Source of the DNA: Polynucleobacter sp. MWH-Svant-W18 | GTDB taxonomy: Bacteria; Pseudomonadota; Gammaproteobacteria; Burkholderiales; Burkholderiaceae | NCBI RefSeq assembly: GCF_018687495.1 | Contig: NZ_CP061293.1 | Location: forward strand, 496,001 to 560,000 | DNA: 64,000 nucleotides | Reading direction: 5' to 3' | Shown here: one piece after another, positions 35,929 to 44,187 of the stretch | Position numbering within the stretch: position 1 is the stretch's first letter | How the letters are laid out: each line of letters opens with the position of its first letter | Translations under genes and position numbers: made by a program | The notes under the pieces: model-generated | What the model saw: only the letters and a program-made list of their open reading frames with translations | The model's database searches: none | What the model was told of the DNA's origin: nothing

Positions 35929-36972
35929 TTATTTTCGTTTTAGTAAAAAGTATGCGCCAGGTAATACCGATAAAACAGTGATGGCGCCATAACTAATGGA
36001 TGCAATTACAGTGAGGGAAGGATTGACGCCCCATAAGGCTAGCACTGAAGAGAGGGTGGCCTCACGTAATCCCCAGCCAGAAATACTAATAGGTAACATC
36101 AGAAGTAGGCTGAGTGCTGGTAGGCCAATCATTAAGCTGGAGATAGGTGCTTCCGCACCATAGGCTCTGAGACAAAAACTAAATGCCAGAATAATGAAAC
36201 TGTGGATGCCAATTCCAAACAGGGCCTGAGCAATATTCATTGGCCATGAAAATGCCAACTGAATTCCTGGCATGGCTTTGTTCATATGTAATCGGTCTAA
36301 AAGTTTTTGTAGCAATTGTCGGCTAGGAGTCCATGCTAATACTAAGGCAATGATCACTCCAGCGAAGAGCATGACAGCCATGACTGCATAACCTAAATCT
36401 TGACCCCAGGCGGCTAAAGTAGCGCCTCCAAGAATCAGGCCTAAACCACCAAGTAGATTATTTCCAGCCAGGCCAAGAAGTCTGTCTACTAGCGTCATTG
36501 CAAAACTCAAGCGTAGTTTAGGTGTTGCATGCCCCAAATCTACTGAATGATGCAATTCTTCATCTAACGCTTTTGTTTCGGCGAGCTTATCGCTATTCGT
36601 AAAGTGGGTAGCTGTGATTGCGCGATAACTATCGCCCCCTAGAGTACTTGGCAAACCTTGGTTAATAAGTCCGCCTGCAAAATACAGAGCGACATAACTT
36701 TTTAGACTTCCGTGAAAGCCAACACTGCGCATTAAAAATCCCCAGCGAAGACCACCACAAATAAAAGCGCAGCAGATTGCTACTGCAGCAGCAATTAACC
36801 AAGCTGGCTCCATCTTGATTTCTGAATGGAGCAGGGTATGCCAATCAATTCCACTAGTTGCCTTCCAGAGTAGGGCAATCGATAACAGAATGCGGATGGT
36901 TGGCCATGCACGTTTCAGAATTGATTTCCACCCGGAAGGGGTTTTGGGGGTGGTATTGGCTGATGAACTCAT
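35929..36972 (-). CDS. Flippase-like integral membrane protein (LPG synthase TM domain)
   Basis: The 347-residue protein has about eight hydrophobic helices and belongs to the lysylphosphatidylglycerol-synthase membrane-domain family (UPF0104), without the soluble catalytic domain. Landmarks are LYFAGGLINQGLPSTLGGDSYR and ISGWGLREATLS. Members are thought to move lipids or lipid-linked sugars across the inner membrane. An acidic loop (DEELHHSVDLGHATP) is inserted between helices. It lies between GT39 and GT9 genes. Confidence 0.82.
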   Translation of the reverse strand: MSSSANTTPKTPSGWKSILKRAWPTIRILLSIALLWKATSGIDWHTLLHSEIKMEPAWLIAAAVAICCAFICGGLRWGFLMRSVGFHGSLKSYVALYFAGGLINQGLPSTLGGDSYRAITATHFTNSDKLAETKALDEELHHSVDLGHATPKLRLSFAMTLVDRLLGLAGNNLLGGLGLILGGATLAAWGQDLGYAVMAVMLFAGVIIALVLAWTPSRQLLQKLLDRLHMNKAMPGIQLAFSWPMNIAQALFGIGIHSFIILAFSFCLRAYGAEAPISSLMIGLPALSLLLMLPISISGWGLREATLSSVLALWGVNPSLTVIASISYGAITVLSVLPGAYFLLKRK

Positions 36973-37021
36973 AGGCGTAAGGATAATGGTTTGGGCGCCT
37001 AAGGTCCTGAATTTACGCTAA

Positions 37022-38518
37022 TTACTTGCTCGCCGGGGGTCCCTGCCAGTTACTACAAAGGCTAAAGTCAAATTTTGACAATACCTGGCCAAAGCGCTCG
37101 ATTTCTAAGGCCTCTAAAGGTTCGCAACGCTCAAAGGCTGACTGATTACCAACAGGGGGTGGGAAGGCCATCCCAGACCAGTTGATTAAGAGGATATTTG
37201 CCCCCTTTGGTAACTCCCCGAACCAGAGGTCGAATTGATCTTTTCTTTCATCTAATACAAATACTGGCGTAGGTTTTGCATACCAAGCAGCTCGACTTCC
37301 GAGCGTCCAATTCTGCACGGCAATGCCCTCAGCTTTATTCGCTTCTACTAAGTTGGCAGCTTTTTTTCCGGCAATTTTCCAGCCATACAAATCTGCAATA
37401 GGATTTGCTTTGACGACAGTTGAGGAAATGCCACCAGACAAAACAAATCCAAAGCCAATGAGGCATAGTGCAATCTGAAAGATGAATAGAGCTCGAATGA
37501 TTTTTCGGTGTTGCACCGACCATGCTTTAGCTAAACCAATTCCGGCAAAGGGCGCTAGACAAAACCATGCTGGTGTTGTCCAGTGAGGTAAGCCACCACC
37601 ACCAGAAAGACTCGCAAAGACCACAAAGGGAATAAAAAAGAATCCCAGCAATGACAGCAAAGAAAGTTTTGTTGCGTGCATGCAATCTTTGAGAAAGAGG
37701 TAGCTGCCTACGATCAATAGTGGGCCGAAAGCAATAATCTGAATGCCAAGGAAAGCTGCCAATCGACGCCATAACCAAGTACCACCACTTCCATGGGCAA
37801 TTTGGTATTTAAATGAAATCCAATCATTGACCCAGTTCCAGTACAGCACCGGAGCAATAAACAATAGTGCCAGCAGGATTGCCAACCACAACCCAAGTCT
37901 TCCTATCCAAGGTTTTCTGCGGGCACTAATAAAGACAAGCAATAGAGCAAAAGCAGTAAAGATGGCGGTGTATTTACTTAAGCCTGCCAAGCCCAATAAA
38001 GCACCAGTCAATAGCCAGTCTCCGATAGTGAAGTGGTCTTGAATCAACCAACGCAGCGCCATATACATGAGACCAAGACTCAGGGGTGCAAGCAAGGTAT
38101 CGGGTAATAGACCAATTGCTAGAACATGTGGCATTGGCGCAGCGATGATTGCAAGCACTGCCATTAGTCCACAAGTATTGGCTGATGGGAGTGCGCTGGT
38201 GAGGTATCCCGAATTACGCCCCTGAATAAAGTGGTGAATTTCCAGTGTGACTTGAAAAACCAATAAACAGGAGATGATCCAGAGTAGCTCGGGAATAATA
38301 CGGATGAGGCCCTCTGTTGAGGTGAGAACTACTAATGGCCACTGAATCCATCCGACTAGGGGTGGGTGATCAAAATAACTCCATGCCAGATGTTCGGCAT
38401 ACAGGGCATAGTGCGCTTCGTCGACTGAGAATTCAATCGAAAACCCTAAGCCAAAATGCACAATCGCTGCTAAACAGATGCAGATTGCAGCCCAGCTTGT
38501 AGGTGATTGATGGCGCAT
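37022..38518 (-). CDS. GT39/ArnT-like membrane glycosyltransferase
   Basis: The 498-residue protein has many membrane helices and the N-terminal periplasmic motif SVDEAHYALYAEHLAWSYFDHPP, whose acidic residue is catalytic in GT39/GT83 enzymes that use polyprenyl-phosphate sugars as donors. A soluble C-terminal domain follows (about residues 380-498). It starts the leftward operon GT39, flippase-like, GT9, PAP2, rlmJ, which looks like a pathway that decorates LPS or another envelope glycan. Acceptor unknown. Confidence 0.85.
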   Translation of the reverse strand: MRHQSPTSWAAICICLAAIVHFGLGFSIEFSVDEAHYALYAEHLAWSYFDHPPLVGWIQWPLVVLTSTEGLIRIIPELLWIISCLLVFQVTLEIHHFIQGRNSGYLTSALPSANTCGLMAVLAIIAAPMPHVLAIGLLPDTLLAPLSLGLMYMALRWLIQDHFTIGDWLLTGALLGLAGLSKYTAIFTAFALLLVFISARRKPWIGRLGLWLAILLALLFIAPVLYWNWVNDWISFKYQIAHGSGGTWLWRRLAAFLGIQIIAFGPLLIVGSYLFLKDCMHATKLSLLSLLGFFFIPFVVFASLSGGGGLPHWTTPAWFCLAPFAGIGLAKAWSVQHRKIIRALFIFQIALCLIGFGFVLSGGISSTVVKANPIADLYGWKIAGKKAANLVEANKAEGIAVQNWTLGSRAAWYAKPTPVFVLDERKDQFDLWFGELPKGANILLINWSGMAFPPPVGNQSAFERCEPLEALEIERFGQVLSKFDFSLCSNWQGPPASK

Positions 38519-38565
38519 GCTTGGATTTTAGACTTACTTGGACGATTCTTTGGGACAATTGAGTC

Positions 38566-39363
38566 ATGCTGAAATCCCTTTGTTATCTCTTCTTGACTTA
38601 TCTTATCGCGACCTTGCTTGGCTGTGCAGGCCCTGGAGGGAGCTCCGTTCAAGATGAGTCAGGTCAGGCATTGAATATCAATCAGTTGCCGGCCCAGGAA
38701 GAGCTGCCTAAATTTTCTGCTGAGACGGCCCGCGAAGGGATGCCAAACGGTTGGAATTTTTACCGAATAGCCCCCTACAAAAAGAATACTGTCTATCGTC
38801 TGGAGAACTATCAAGGCAGAACGGTCTTGAGTGCTAACTCTAAAACATCTGCCTCTGGATTGGCGGTAAAGCTGCGGCCACGTTCAGCAAGCAATTTATG
38901 GCTGCAATGGGAGTGGAAAGCAACCAATGCAATTCCTAATGCAGACAATGCTGATGGTCCAAGTGACGATGCGCCTTTGAGAATCTTAGTGGCTTTTGAT
39001 GGAAACAAATCGAAGCTCTCACTTAAAGAGCGTCTGAACTTTGAGATGGCCAATTTAATTAGTGGTCAAGAAATGCCATACGCAACCCTGATGTATATCT
39101 GGTCTGGTAAAACCCCAGTTGATACCATCATCACCAATGCACATACCAGCCGCATCAAGATGATTGTGGTCGACTCGGGTTGGGATGGCCTGGGCCAATG
39201 GCATCAGCATCAACGCGATCTGGCAGCTGATTACAAGCGCGCTTATGGTGAAGCACCTGGCGAAGTAATTGGTATTGCATTACTCACTGATACCGACAAT
39301 ACCAAATCAGAGACCCGTGCTTTTTATGGTGATATAGAGCTGGTCCGTAAAAACTCAAAATAA
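38566..39363 (+). CDS. DUF3047 lipoprotein
   Basis: The 265-residue product has a lipobox (LLGC, Cys20) and a mature part with the DUF3047 landmarks LWLQWEWKATNAIPNADNADG, LMYIWSGKTPVDTIITNAHT and KRAYGEAPGEVIGIALLTDTDNT. The acidic repeats could bind a metal ion. The family is widespread in proteobacteria but has no assigned role. It is divergent from the GT39 operon (47-base gap) and convergent with copA. Confidence 0.82.
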   Translation: MLKSLCYLFLTYLIATLLGCAGPGGSSVQDESGQALNINQLPAQEELPKFSAETAREGMPNGWNFYRIAPYKKNTVYRLENYQGRTVLSANSKTSASGLAVKLRPRSASNLWLQWEWKATNAIPNADNADGPSDDAPLRILVAFDGNKSKLSLKERLNFEMANLISGQEMPYATLMYIWSGKTPVDTIITNAHTSRIKMIVVDSGWDGLGQWHQHQRDLAADYKRAYGEAPGEVIGIALLTDTDNTKSETRAFYGDIELVRKNSK

Positions 39364-39375
39364 GCACATCAAAGT

Positions 39376-41658
39376 CTAACGTTGAGTAGGATGCCAGCGC
39401 TTAAGCAATAAGGCATTGCTGAGTACACAAAAGCTTGAGAGGGCCATTGCGCTTCCAGCAAGCATTGGAGAGAGATAGCCTAAAGCGGCTAAAGGTATCC
39501 CGGTTGCATTGAAGATAAATGCCCAGAATAAGTTCTGCTGAATCTTTTTCCAAGTTCTCTTAGAGATATCAATCGCATCTGCAACTAAGGTAGGATCACC
39601 GCGCATCAAGGTGATGCCAGCTGCTTGCATAGCTACGTCAGTCCCAGTAGACATTGCCATTCCCACATCAGCTGCAACTAGAGCAGGAGCATCATTAATT
39701 CCATCGCCAATCATGGCTACCCATGCTTGCTTTCCATCAATCCCAGAAGATTGCAATTTGCGAATGATGTCAGCTTTGTTGCTAGGTAGGATCTGCGCAA
39801 AGACTTCATTGATTCCAATGGATTGACCTACACGATTTGCAGCAGCAGTGTTATCTCCCGAGATCATGACTGTACGGATCTGCATTTGTTTTAAAGAAGT
39901 AATTGCAGCTTGAGCATGATTTTTGAGTTCATCACCAAAACCCAAAATAGCAATTGGTGACGAAGTGAGTTCGTTCATCAAAATAGAAACGGTTTGTCCA
40001 TTCTCAAGACAGGACTGCGCTTTAGCTAATATCAGTTTGTAGTGTGGATTAGATTCCAAAGAAGCAAGACTTTGTAGACATAAGTTTTGACCAACCCAGG
40101 GTCCTGAGCTGGGTTTGCCACAGATGCCTACGCCCGAAATTGCTTTGCTTTCAGTAGGTGAAATTGGGGTAACCCCTTTTTGTTTGGCCGTATCCAATAA
40201 GGCCTTTGCTAATGGGTGCTCGCTACCCATCTGCAAGCCCGCTGCACTGGCCAAAATGGCATCTCGAGCGGCGCTATTCATCATCTGATCAAGCGGAATA
40301 AGCTCGAGTAAGTGTGGCTTGCCAATGGTGAGTGTGCCGGTCTTATCAAAGGCCACAATATTTAAGCGATGCGCTAGCTCTAATACCTGAGGATCTTTAA
40401 TCAAGATACCAAAGCGTGCCGCAACTCCAGTACCTGCCATGATGGCAGCAGGCGTTGCCAAACCCAGAGCACAAGGGCAGGCAATCACTAGGACTGATAC
40501 TGCGCGTAAGATCCCAATCGCCGCTGAATCCCAATACAGCCAGTTTGTAATTCCGGTGATCAGGGCAATAACAAGTACGCTCGGAACAAAAATAGCGCTT
40601 ACCTGATCTACCAACTTTTGGATTGGCGCTTTTTGGGTTTGCGTGTCTTCAACTAAAGAAATGATTTTTGAGAGAACACTCTCTACGCCAACAGCTTGTG
40701 CCTCAATAACTAATACACCTTCACCGTTTAAAGAGCCGCCTATTACTTTGTCGTTGATCAATTTTTTAAGTGGAATACTTTCTCCAGTAAGCAAAGATTC
40801 ATCCACGTGACTACTGCCTAAAAGGATTAAGCCATCCACAGGAATGCGCTCTCCTGGTAAAACCAAAATACGATCTTGAGGAAATACATGTTCTAAGGGC
40901 AGATCGCGATATTGATCTAGGGCCACTCCATCTTGAATAACAAGTTCCGGGTGAAGCACCTTGGCATGTTCTGGCCATAGCTTTTGTAATGCACTAATTG
41001 CTTCACTGGTTTGCTGCTTTGCTCTGGCCTCTAACCACTTTCCTAGAAGAACCATGCAAATGATCACCGCAGAGCCTTCAAAATACAACTCATGGCTGGT
41101 AAGGGGATTGGCGATCATTTCATATACGCTCAAACCATAAGCGGCGCTGGTGCCTAGCGCAACTAGTAAATCCATATTGCCCACACCGGACAGAAGCGCT
41201 TTAAAGCCAGACTTATAAAAGCGCCAACCTAAAAAGAATTGCACTGGACTTGCCAATAGAAGTTGCCATTTTGGAGAGAGTGACCAATGAATGCCAAATG
41301 GCATGAGAAGCATAGGTAAAAATAATGGGGTCGACAAGGCAAAGCTGAGTAATACTCTGCCGAGACCATCGCTACCCCAAAAATTTTGTGCAGGTTTTAT
41401 TTGTGCACTTTGATGGGGAGAGCTTAAATGTGCCTCATAACCTGTTTTTTTCACCGCAGCGATAACATCCTCGATTTTGCTCAAAGAGGATGTATTCAGG
41501 CGAACTCTAGCTTGTTCGGTAGCCAGATTGACACTCGCCGCCTCTACTCCGGAAATTTTGCTGAGGGCTTTTTCAACGCGACCGACACAAGAGGCACAAG
41601 TCATTCCGCCAATGTCTAGGGTGAATAAGTCTGAGGAGTGCTCTTTTGGGATACTCAT
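39376..41658 (-). CDS. copA: Copper-exporting P-type ATPase
   Basis: A P1B-type ATPase that exports Cu(I) from the cytoplasm. The 760-residue protein has one N-terminal heavy-metal domain (GMTCASC, Cys21/Cys24), eight expected membrane helices, the TGES actuator motif (LLTGESIPL), the transport motif CPC (VIACPCALG), the phosphorylation site DKTGT and the hinge GDGINDAPAL. It is divergent from a small heavy-metal-binding protein gene (52-base gap), as in copper homeostasis pairs. No MerR-type regulator gene is seen in the window. Confidence 0.95.
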   Translation of the reverse strand: MSIPKEHSSDLFTLDIGGMTCASCVGRVEKALSKISGVEAASVNLATEQARVRLNTSSLSKIEDVIAAVKKTGYEAHLSSPHQSAQIKPAQNFWGSDGLGRVLLSFALSTPLFLPMLLMPFGIHWSLSPKWQLLLASPVQFFLGWRFYKSGFKALLSGVGNMDLLVALGTSAAYGLSVYEMIANPLTSHELYFEGSAVIICMVLLGKWLEARAKQQTSEAISALQKLWPEHAKVLHPELVIQDGVALDQYRDLPLEHVFPQDRILVLPGERIPVDGLILLGSSHVDESLLTGESIPLKKLINDKVIGGSLNGEGVLVIEAQAVGVESVLSKIISLVEDTQTQKAPIQKLVDQVSAIFVPSVLVIALITGITNWLYWDSAAIGILRAVSVLVIACPCALGLATPAAIMAGTGVAARFGILIKDPQVLELAHRLNIVAFDKTGTLTIGKPHLLELIPLDQMMNSAARDAILASAAGLQMGSEHPLAKALLDTAKQKGVTPISPTESKAISGVGICGKPSSGPWVGQNLCLQSLASLESNPHYKLILAKAQSCLENGQTVSILMNELTSSPIAILGFGDELKNHAQAAITSLKQMQIRTVMISGDNTAAANRVGQSIGINEVFAQILPSNKADIIRKLQSSGIDGKQAWVAMIGDGINDAPALVAADVGMAMSTGTDVAMQAAGITLMRGDPTLVADAIDISKRTWKKIQQNLFWAFIFNATGIPLAALGYLSPMLAGSAMALSSFCVLSNALLLKRWHPTQR

Positions 41659-41710
41659 ATATAGAAGATAATCTACTGCATTGACCTACATTTACTACAA
41701 AAGGGCTTAT

Positions 41711-41905
41711 ATGTTGAGTTTAAAAGTGTCTGGCATGACCTGCGGTGGGTGCATCAACGCAATTACTAGGGCAATTCAGGCTCAAGATCCACGGGCTCAG
41801 GTTCAAGCAGATTTGGTATCTCAAATCGTAAATTTGGAGACATCCCTATCATCTGCACAGGCTAGCGAATTGATCACTGAAGCGGGTTTCCCGGTTTCCC
41901 AGTAA
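41711..41905 (+). CDS. Small heavy-metal-associated (CopZ-like) protein
   Basis: The 64-residue product is a single HMA ferredoxin-like domain with the metal-binding SGMTCGGCINAIT loop. It probably hands Cu(I) to the divergent CopA. I start it at the ATG of MLSLKVSGMTC, preceded by AAAAGGG; an upstream in-frame start at 41681 would overlap the promoter region. A GTG-started apbC follows after 116 bases. Confidence 0.85.
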   Translation: MLSLKVSGMTCGGCINAITRAIQAQDPRAQVQADLVSQIVNLETSLSSAQASELITEAGFPVSQ

Positions 41906-42021
41906 ATCCTAGTCCGCCTCAGCAATTTTTCGTGGGTGCGGTTAATCTAAGCGGTATTCAATAAAAATAGACTCAGCAGTTCCGGGATCGCTCCTGGATT
42001 TGCGTATCAAAGGAGAAGGTA

Positions 42022-43110
42022 GTGTCCGTTACTGTAGAAGCTGTGCAAGGTGCCATCAAAGGCTTGGTTGATCCAAATACTCAGGTCGACTTTGTAAGCG
42101 CTAAAAACCTAAAAAATTTACGTGTGGATGATGGCGACATCTCTTTAGATATTGTTTTAGGATATCCAGCCAAAAGTCAGTTTGATGCTATTCGTAAGTC
42201 TGTCATTAACGCCGTCCGTGAATTACCTGGCGTAAAAAATGTCAGCGTTAATGTCAGCAGTCAAATCTTGGCGCATGCTGTGCAACGTGGCGTAAAGCTT
42301 TTGCCAGGCGTGAAGAATATTATTGCTGTGGCTAGTGGCAAAGGTGGTGTTGGTAAATCCACTACTGCAGTGAACTTGGCTTTGGCGCTCTCCGCTGAGG
42401 GCGCTCAAGTTGGCATCTTGGATGCAGACATTTATGGCCCAAGTCAGCCGATGATGCTGGGCATTACTGGCAGACCAGAGTCTGTTGAAGAAAATACTAT
42501 CGAACCAATGGAAGGTCATGGCCTGCAAGCCAGTTCAATCGGTTTCTTGATTGAGGATGATGCACCGATGGTATGGCGTGGCCCTATGGTTACCTCAGCT
42601 TTAGAGCAGTTACTTCGCCAAACCCGCTGGCGCGATTTAGATTATTTAATTGTCGATATGCCACCAGGCACTGGTGATATTCAACTCACGCTTTCGCAAA
42701 AAGTTCCTGTCACGGGTGCAGTCATTGTTACCACTCCGCAAGATATTGCTTTGCTCGATGCGCGCAAGGGCCTAAAGATGTTTGAAAAAGTTGGAGTACC
42801 CATCGTTGGCATTATTGAAAACATGAGCACTTATGTTTGTACGCAGTGCGGCCATGAAGAACATATCTTTGGCAGTGGTGGCGGTGAAAAAATGTGTCAA
42901 GAGTATGAGGTTGATTTCTTGGGCGCATTGCCACTCAATCTGTCCATTCGTGAGCAAGCTGATGCTGGACGTCCGACTTTAGTAGCGGACCCTGATGGAG
43001 CAATCAGCGGTATTTATAAAAACATTGCTAGACAAGTCGCTATTCGGATTGCTACTCTATCGAAAGATATGAGCAGCAAATTCCCGAGTATCGTGGTTCA
43101 AAATACCTGA
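42022..43110 (+). CDS. apbC: Iron-sulfur cluster carrier ApbC/Mrp
   Basis: ApbC/Mrp is a P-loop ATPase that carries and delivers Fe-S clusters. The 362-residue protein has an N-terminal DUF59-like domain (1-95), the deviant Walker A ASGKGGVGKSTT, Walker B LIVDMPPGTGD, and the cluster-binding CxxC in STYVCTQCGHEEHIFGSGG. The start is GTG, after AAGGAGAAG. It stands just before the Fe-S-rich formate dehydrogenase locus, but as a housekeeping gene it need not be part of it. Confidence 0.94.
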   Translation: MSVTVEAVQGAIKGLVDPNTQVDFVSAKNLKNLRVDDGDISLDIVLGYPAKSQFDAIRKSVINAVRELPGVKNVSVNVSSQILAHAVQRGVKLLPGVKNIIAVASGKGGVGKSTTAVNLALALSAEGAQVGILDADIYGPSQPMMLGITGRPESVEENTIEPMEGHGLQASSIGFLIEDDAPMVWRGPMVTSALEQLLRQTRWRDLDYLIVDMPPGTGDIQLTLSQKVPVTGAVIVTTPQDIALLDARKGLKMFEKVGVPIVGIIENMSTYVCTQCGHEEHIFGSGGGEKMCQEYEVDFLGALPLNLSIREQADAGRPTLVADPDGAISGIYKNIARQVAIRIATLSKDMSSKFPSIVVQNT

Positions 43111-43124
43111 GGTCCTGAGCCGTT

Positions 43125-43664
43125 ATGCGCTTTGCAGTAATCATGCGTAAGCAAAATTTGGATAACCCATGGGTGTCACATCGCTGGGTTCCGCAGGAGG
43201 TATTGCCTGATTTTGGTCAATTTCATTCTCAGGATAATTCTAGCAATGCGATCTCTGGTCAATTTCTGGGGCGTGACAAAGATGGTGAATCTTGGTTATT
43301 TACTGGATTTGAGCTAAATCTTTTTCTTGATGAAGCTGAGGGCTATTACCTCAACGTTTCCGCAACCACTCCTTGCTGGTTCGTGATGTGGCGCCTAGAG
43401 GAAGATATCGCCCGCTATATTGACCCGCAATCACTCTCAGTTGCTCAAGAGGAAAACACTATTGCAGTACCGCATCGCATTTGCGTGAGCTATAACGAAG
43501 CTGCTCGCTTGCTTGATGGTGGTGAATCTGTAGATACGATCGCGATGAGTGATGAACATGCTTCTTGGCTACAAGAGTATGTCAATGAGCACTATCGACC
43601 TGAACCCAAGAAGCGTCATAAACCAGCCTCATTCAAAGGCGCAGAACGGCCAGTGGAGGAATGA
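43125..43664 (+). CDS. DUF3305 protein of the formate dehydrogenase locus
   Basis: A 179-residue cytoplasmic protein starting MRFAVIMRKQNLDNPWVSHRW, followed by LNLFLDEAEGYYLNVSATTPCWFVMWR; these are features of the DUF3305 family found beside formate dehydrogenase genes. Probably an assembly factor; no enzyme motif is visible. It lies 14 bases after apbC and overlaps the DUF3306 gene (ATGA). Confidence 0.84.
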   Translation: MRFAVIMRKQNLDNPWVSHRWVPQEVLPDFGQFHSQDNSSNAISGQFLGRDKDGESWLFTGFELNLFLDEAEGYYLNVSATTPCWFVMWRLEEDIARYIDPQSLSVAQEENTIAVPHRICVSYNEAARLLDGGESVDTIAMSDEHASWLQEYVNEHYRPEPKKRHKPASFKGAERPVEE

Positions 43665-44176
43665 TGGCAGATGGCTTTCTCAGTCGTTGGTCGCGCCGCA
43701 AAGTTCAAGCAGATAAAGCGGACGAGCCTATGCAGCCAGCCAAAGAGCTTGCTGAGAAGTCAGTCCCTCCGGCCGAAGAGGAAGAAGCGCCCCCACTTGC
43801 AACGCTCGAGGATGTGGAAAAGATTGATCGTTTTGCTCCCGACTTCTCCGCATTTATGCAGCCTAATGTTGATCCGGCGGTACAGCAGGCAGCCCTTAAG
43901 AAAATGTTTACAGATCCACACTTCAACATCATGGATGGTTTAGATATCTATATTGACGACTATTCCAAACCAGATCCTTTGCCTCCGGGAATGCTAGAGA
44001 GAATGGCGCAAAGTGATATGCTCAAGCTCTTTCAGAAGCAGGCTGAGCCCTCAAAGTCTGAAGGGCAGAAAAGTACTCAGCACCTGACTTCCCAAGATCA
44101 AACTGATTTAACATCCACTCCAACTGTAGAGCCTGACGCTGCACAAGCTGAGCCAGTACACAAGAAAAACACATAA
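43661..44176 (+). CDS. DUF3306 protein of the formate dehydrogenase locus
   Basis: The 171-residue product opens FLSRWSRRKVQADKA (DUF3306 signature), has a long acidic linker (residues 20-55, EEEEAPPLATLEDVEKIDRF) and the conserved LKKMFTDPHFNIMDGLDIYIDDYSKPDPLP core. The C-terminal 50 residues are polar and of low complexity. GGAGGA precedes either of two adjacent ATGs (43661, 43664). Like DUF3305 it is probably an accessory protein. Confidence 0.83.
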   Translation: MMADGFLSRWSRRKVQADKADEPMQPAKELAEKSVPPAEEEEAPPLATLEDVEKIDRFAPDFSAFMQPNVDPAVQQAALKKMFTDPHFNIMDGLDIYIDDYSKPDPLPPGMLERMAQSDMLKLFQKQAEPSKSEGQKSTQHLTSQDQTDLTSTPTVEPDAAQAEPVHKKNT

Positions 44177-44187
44177 GAAGATCTTCA

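Noticed and set aside
41906..42021. Riboswitch or small RNA before apbC
   Set aside because: A short GC-rich hairpin is visible, but no known riboswitch pattern could be recognised in 116 bases.
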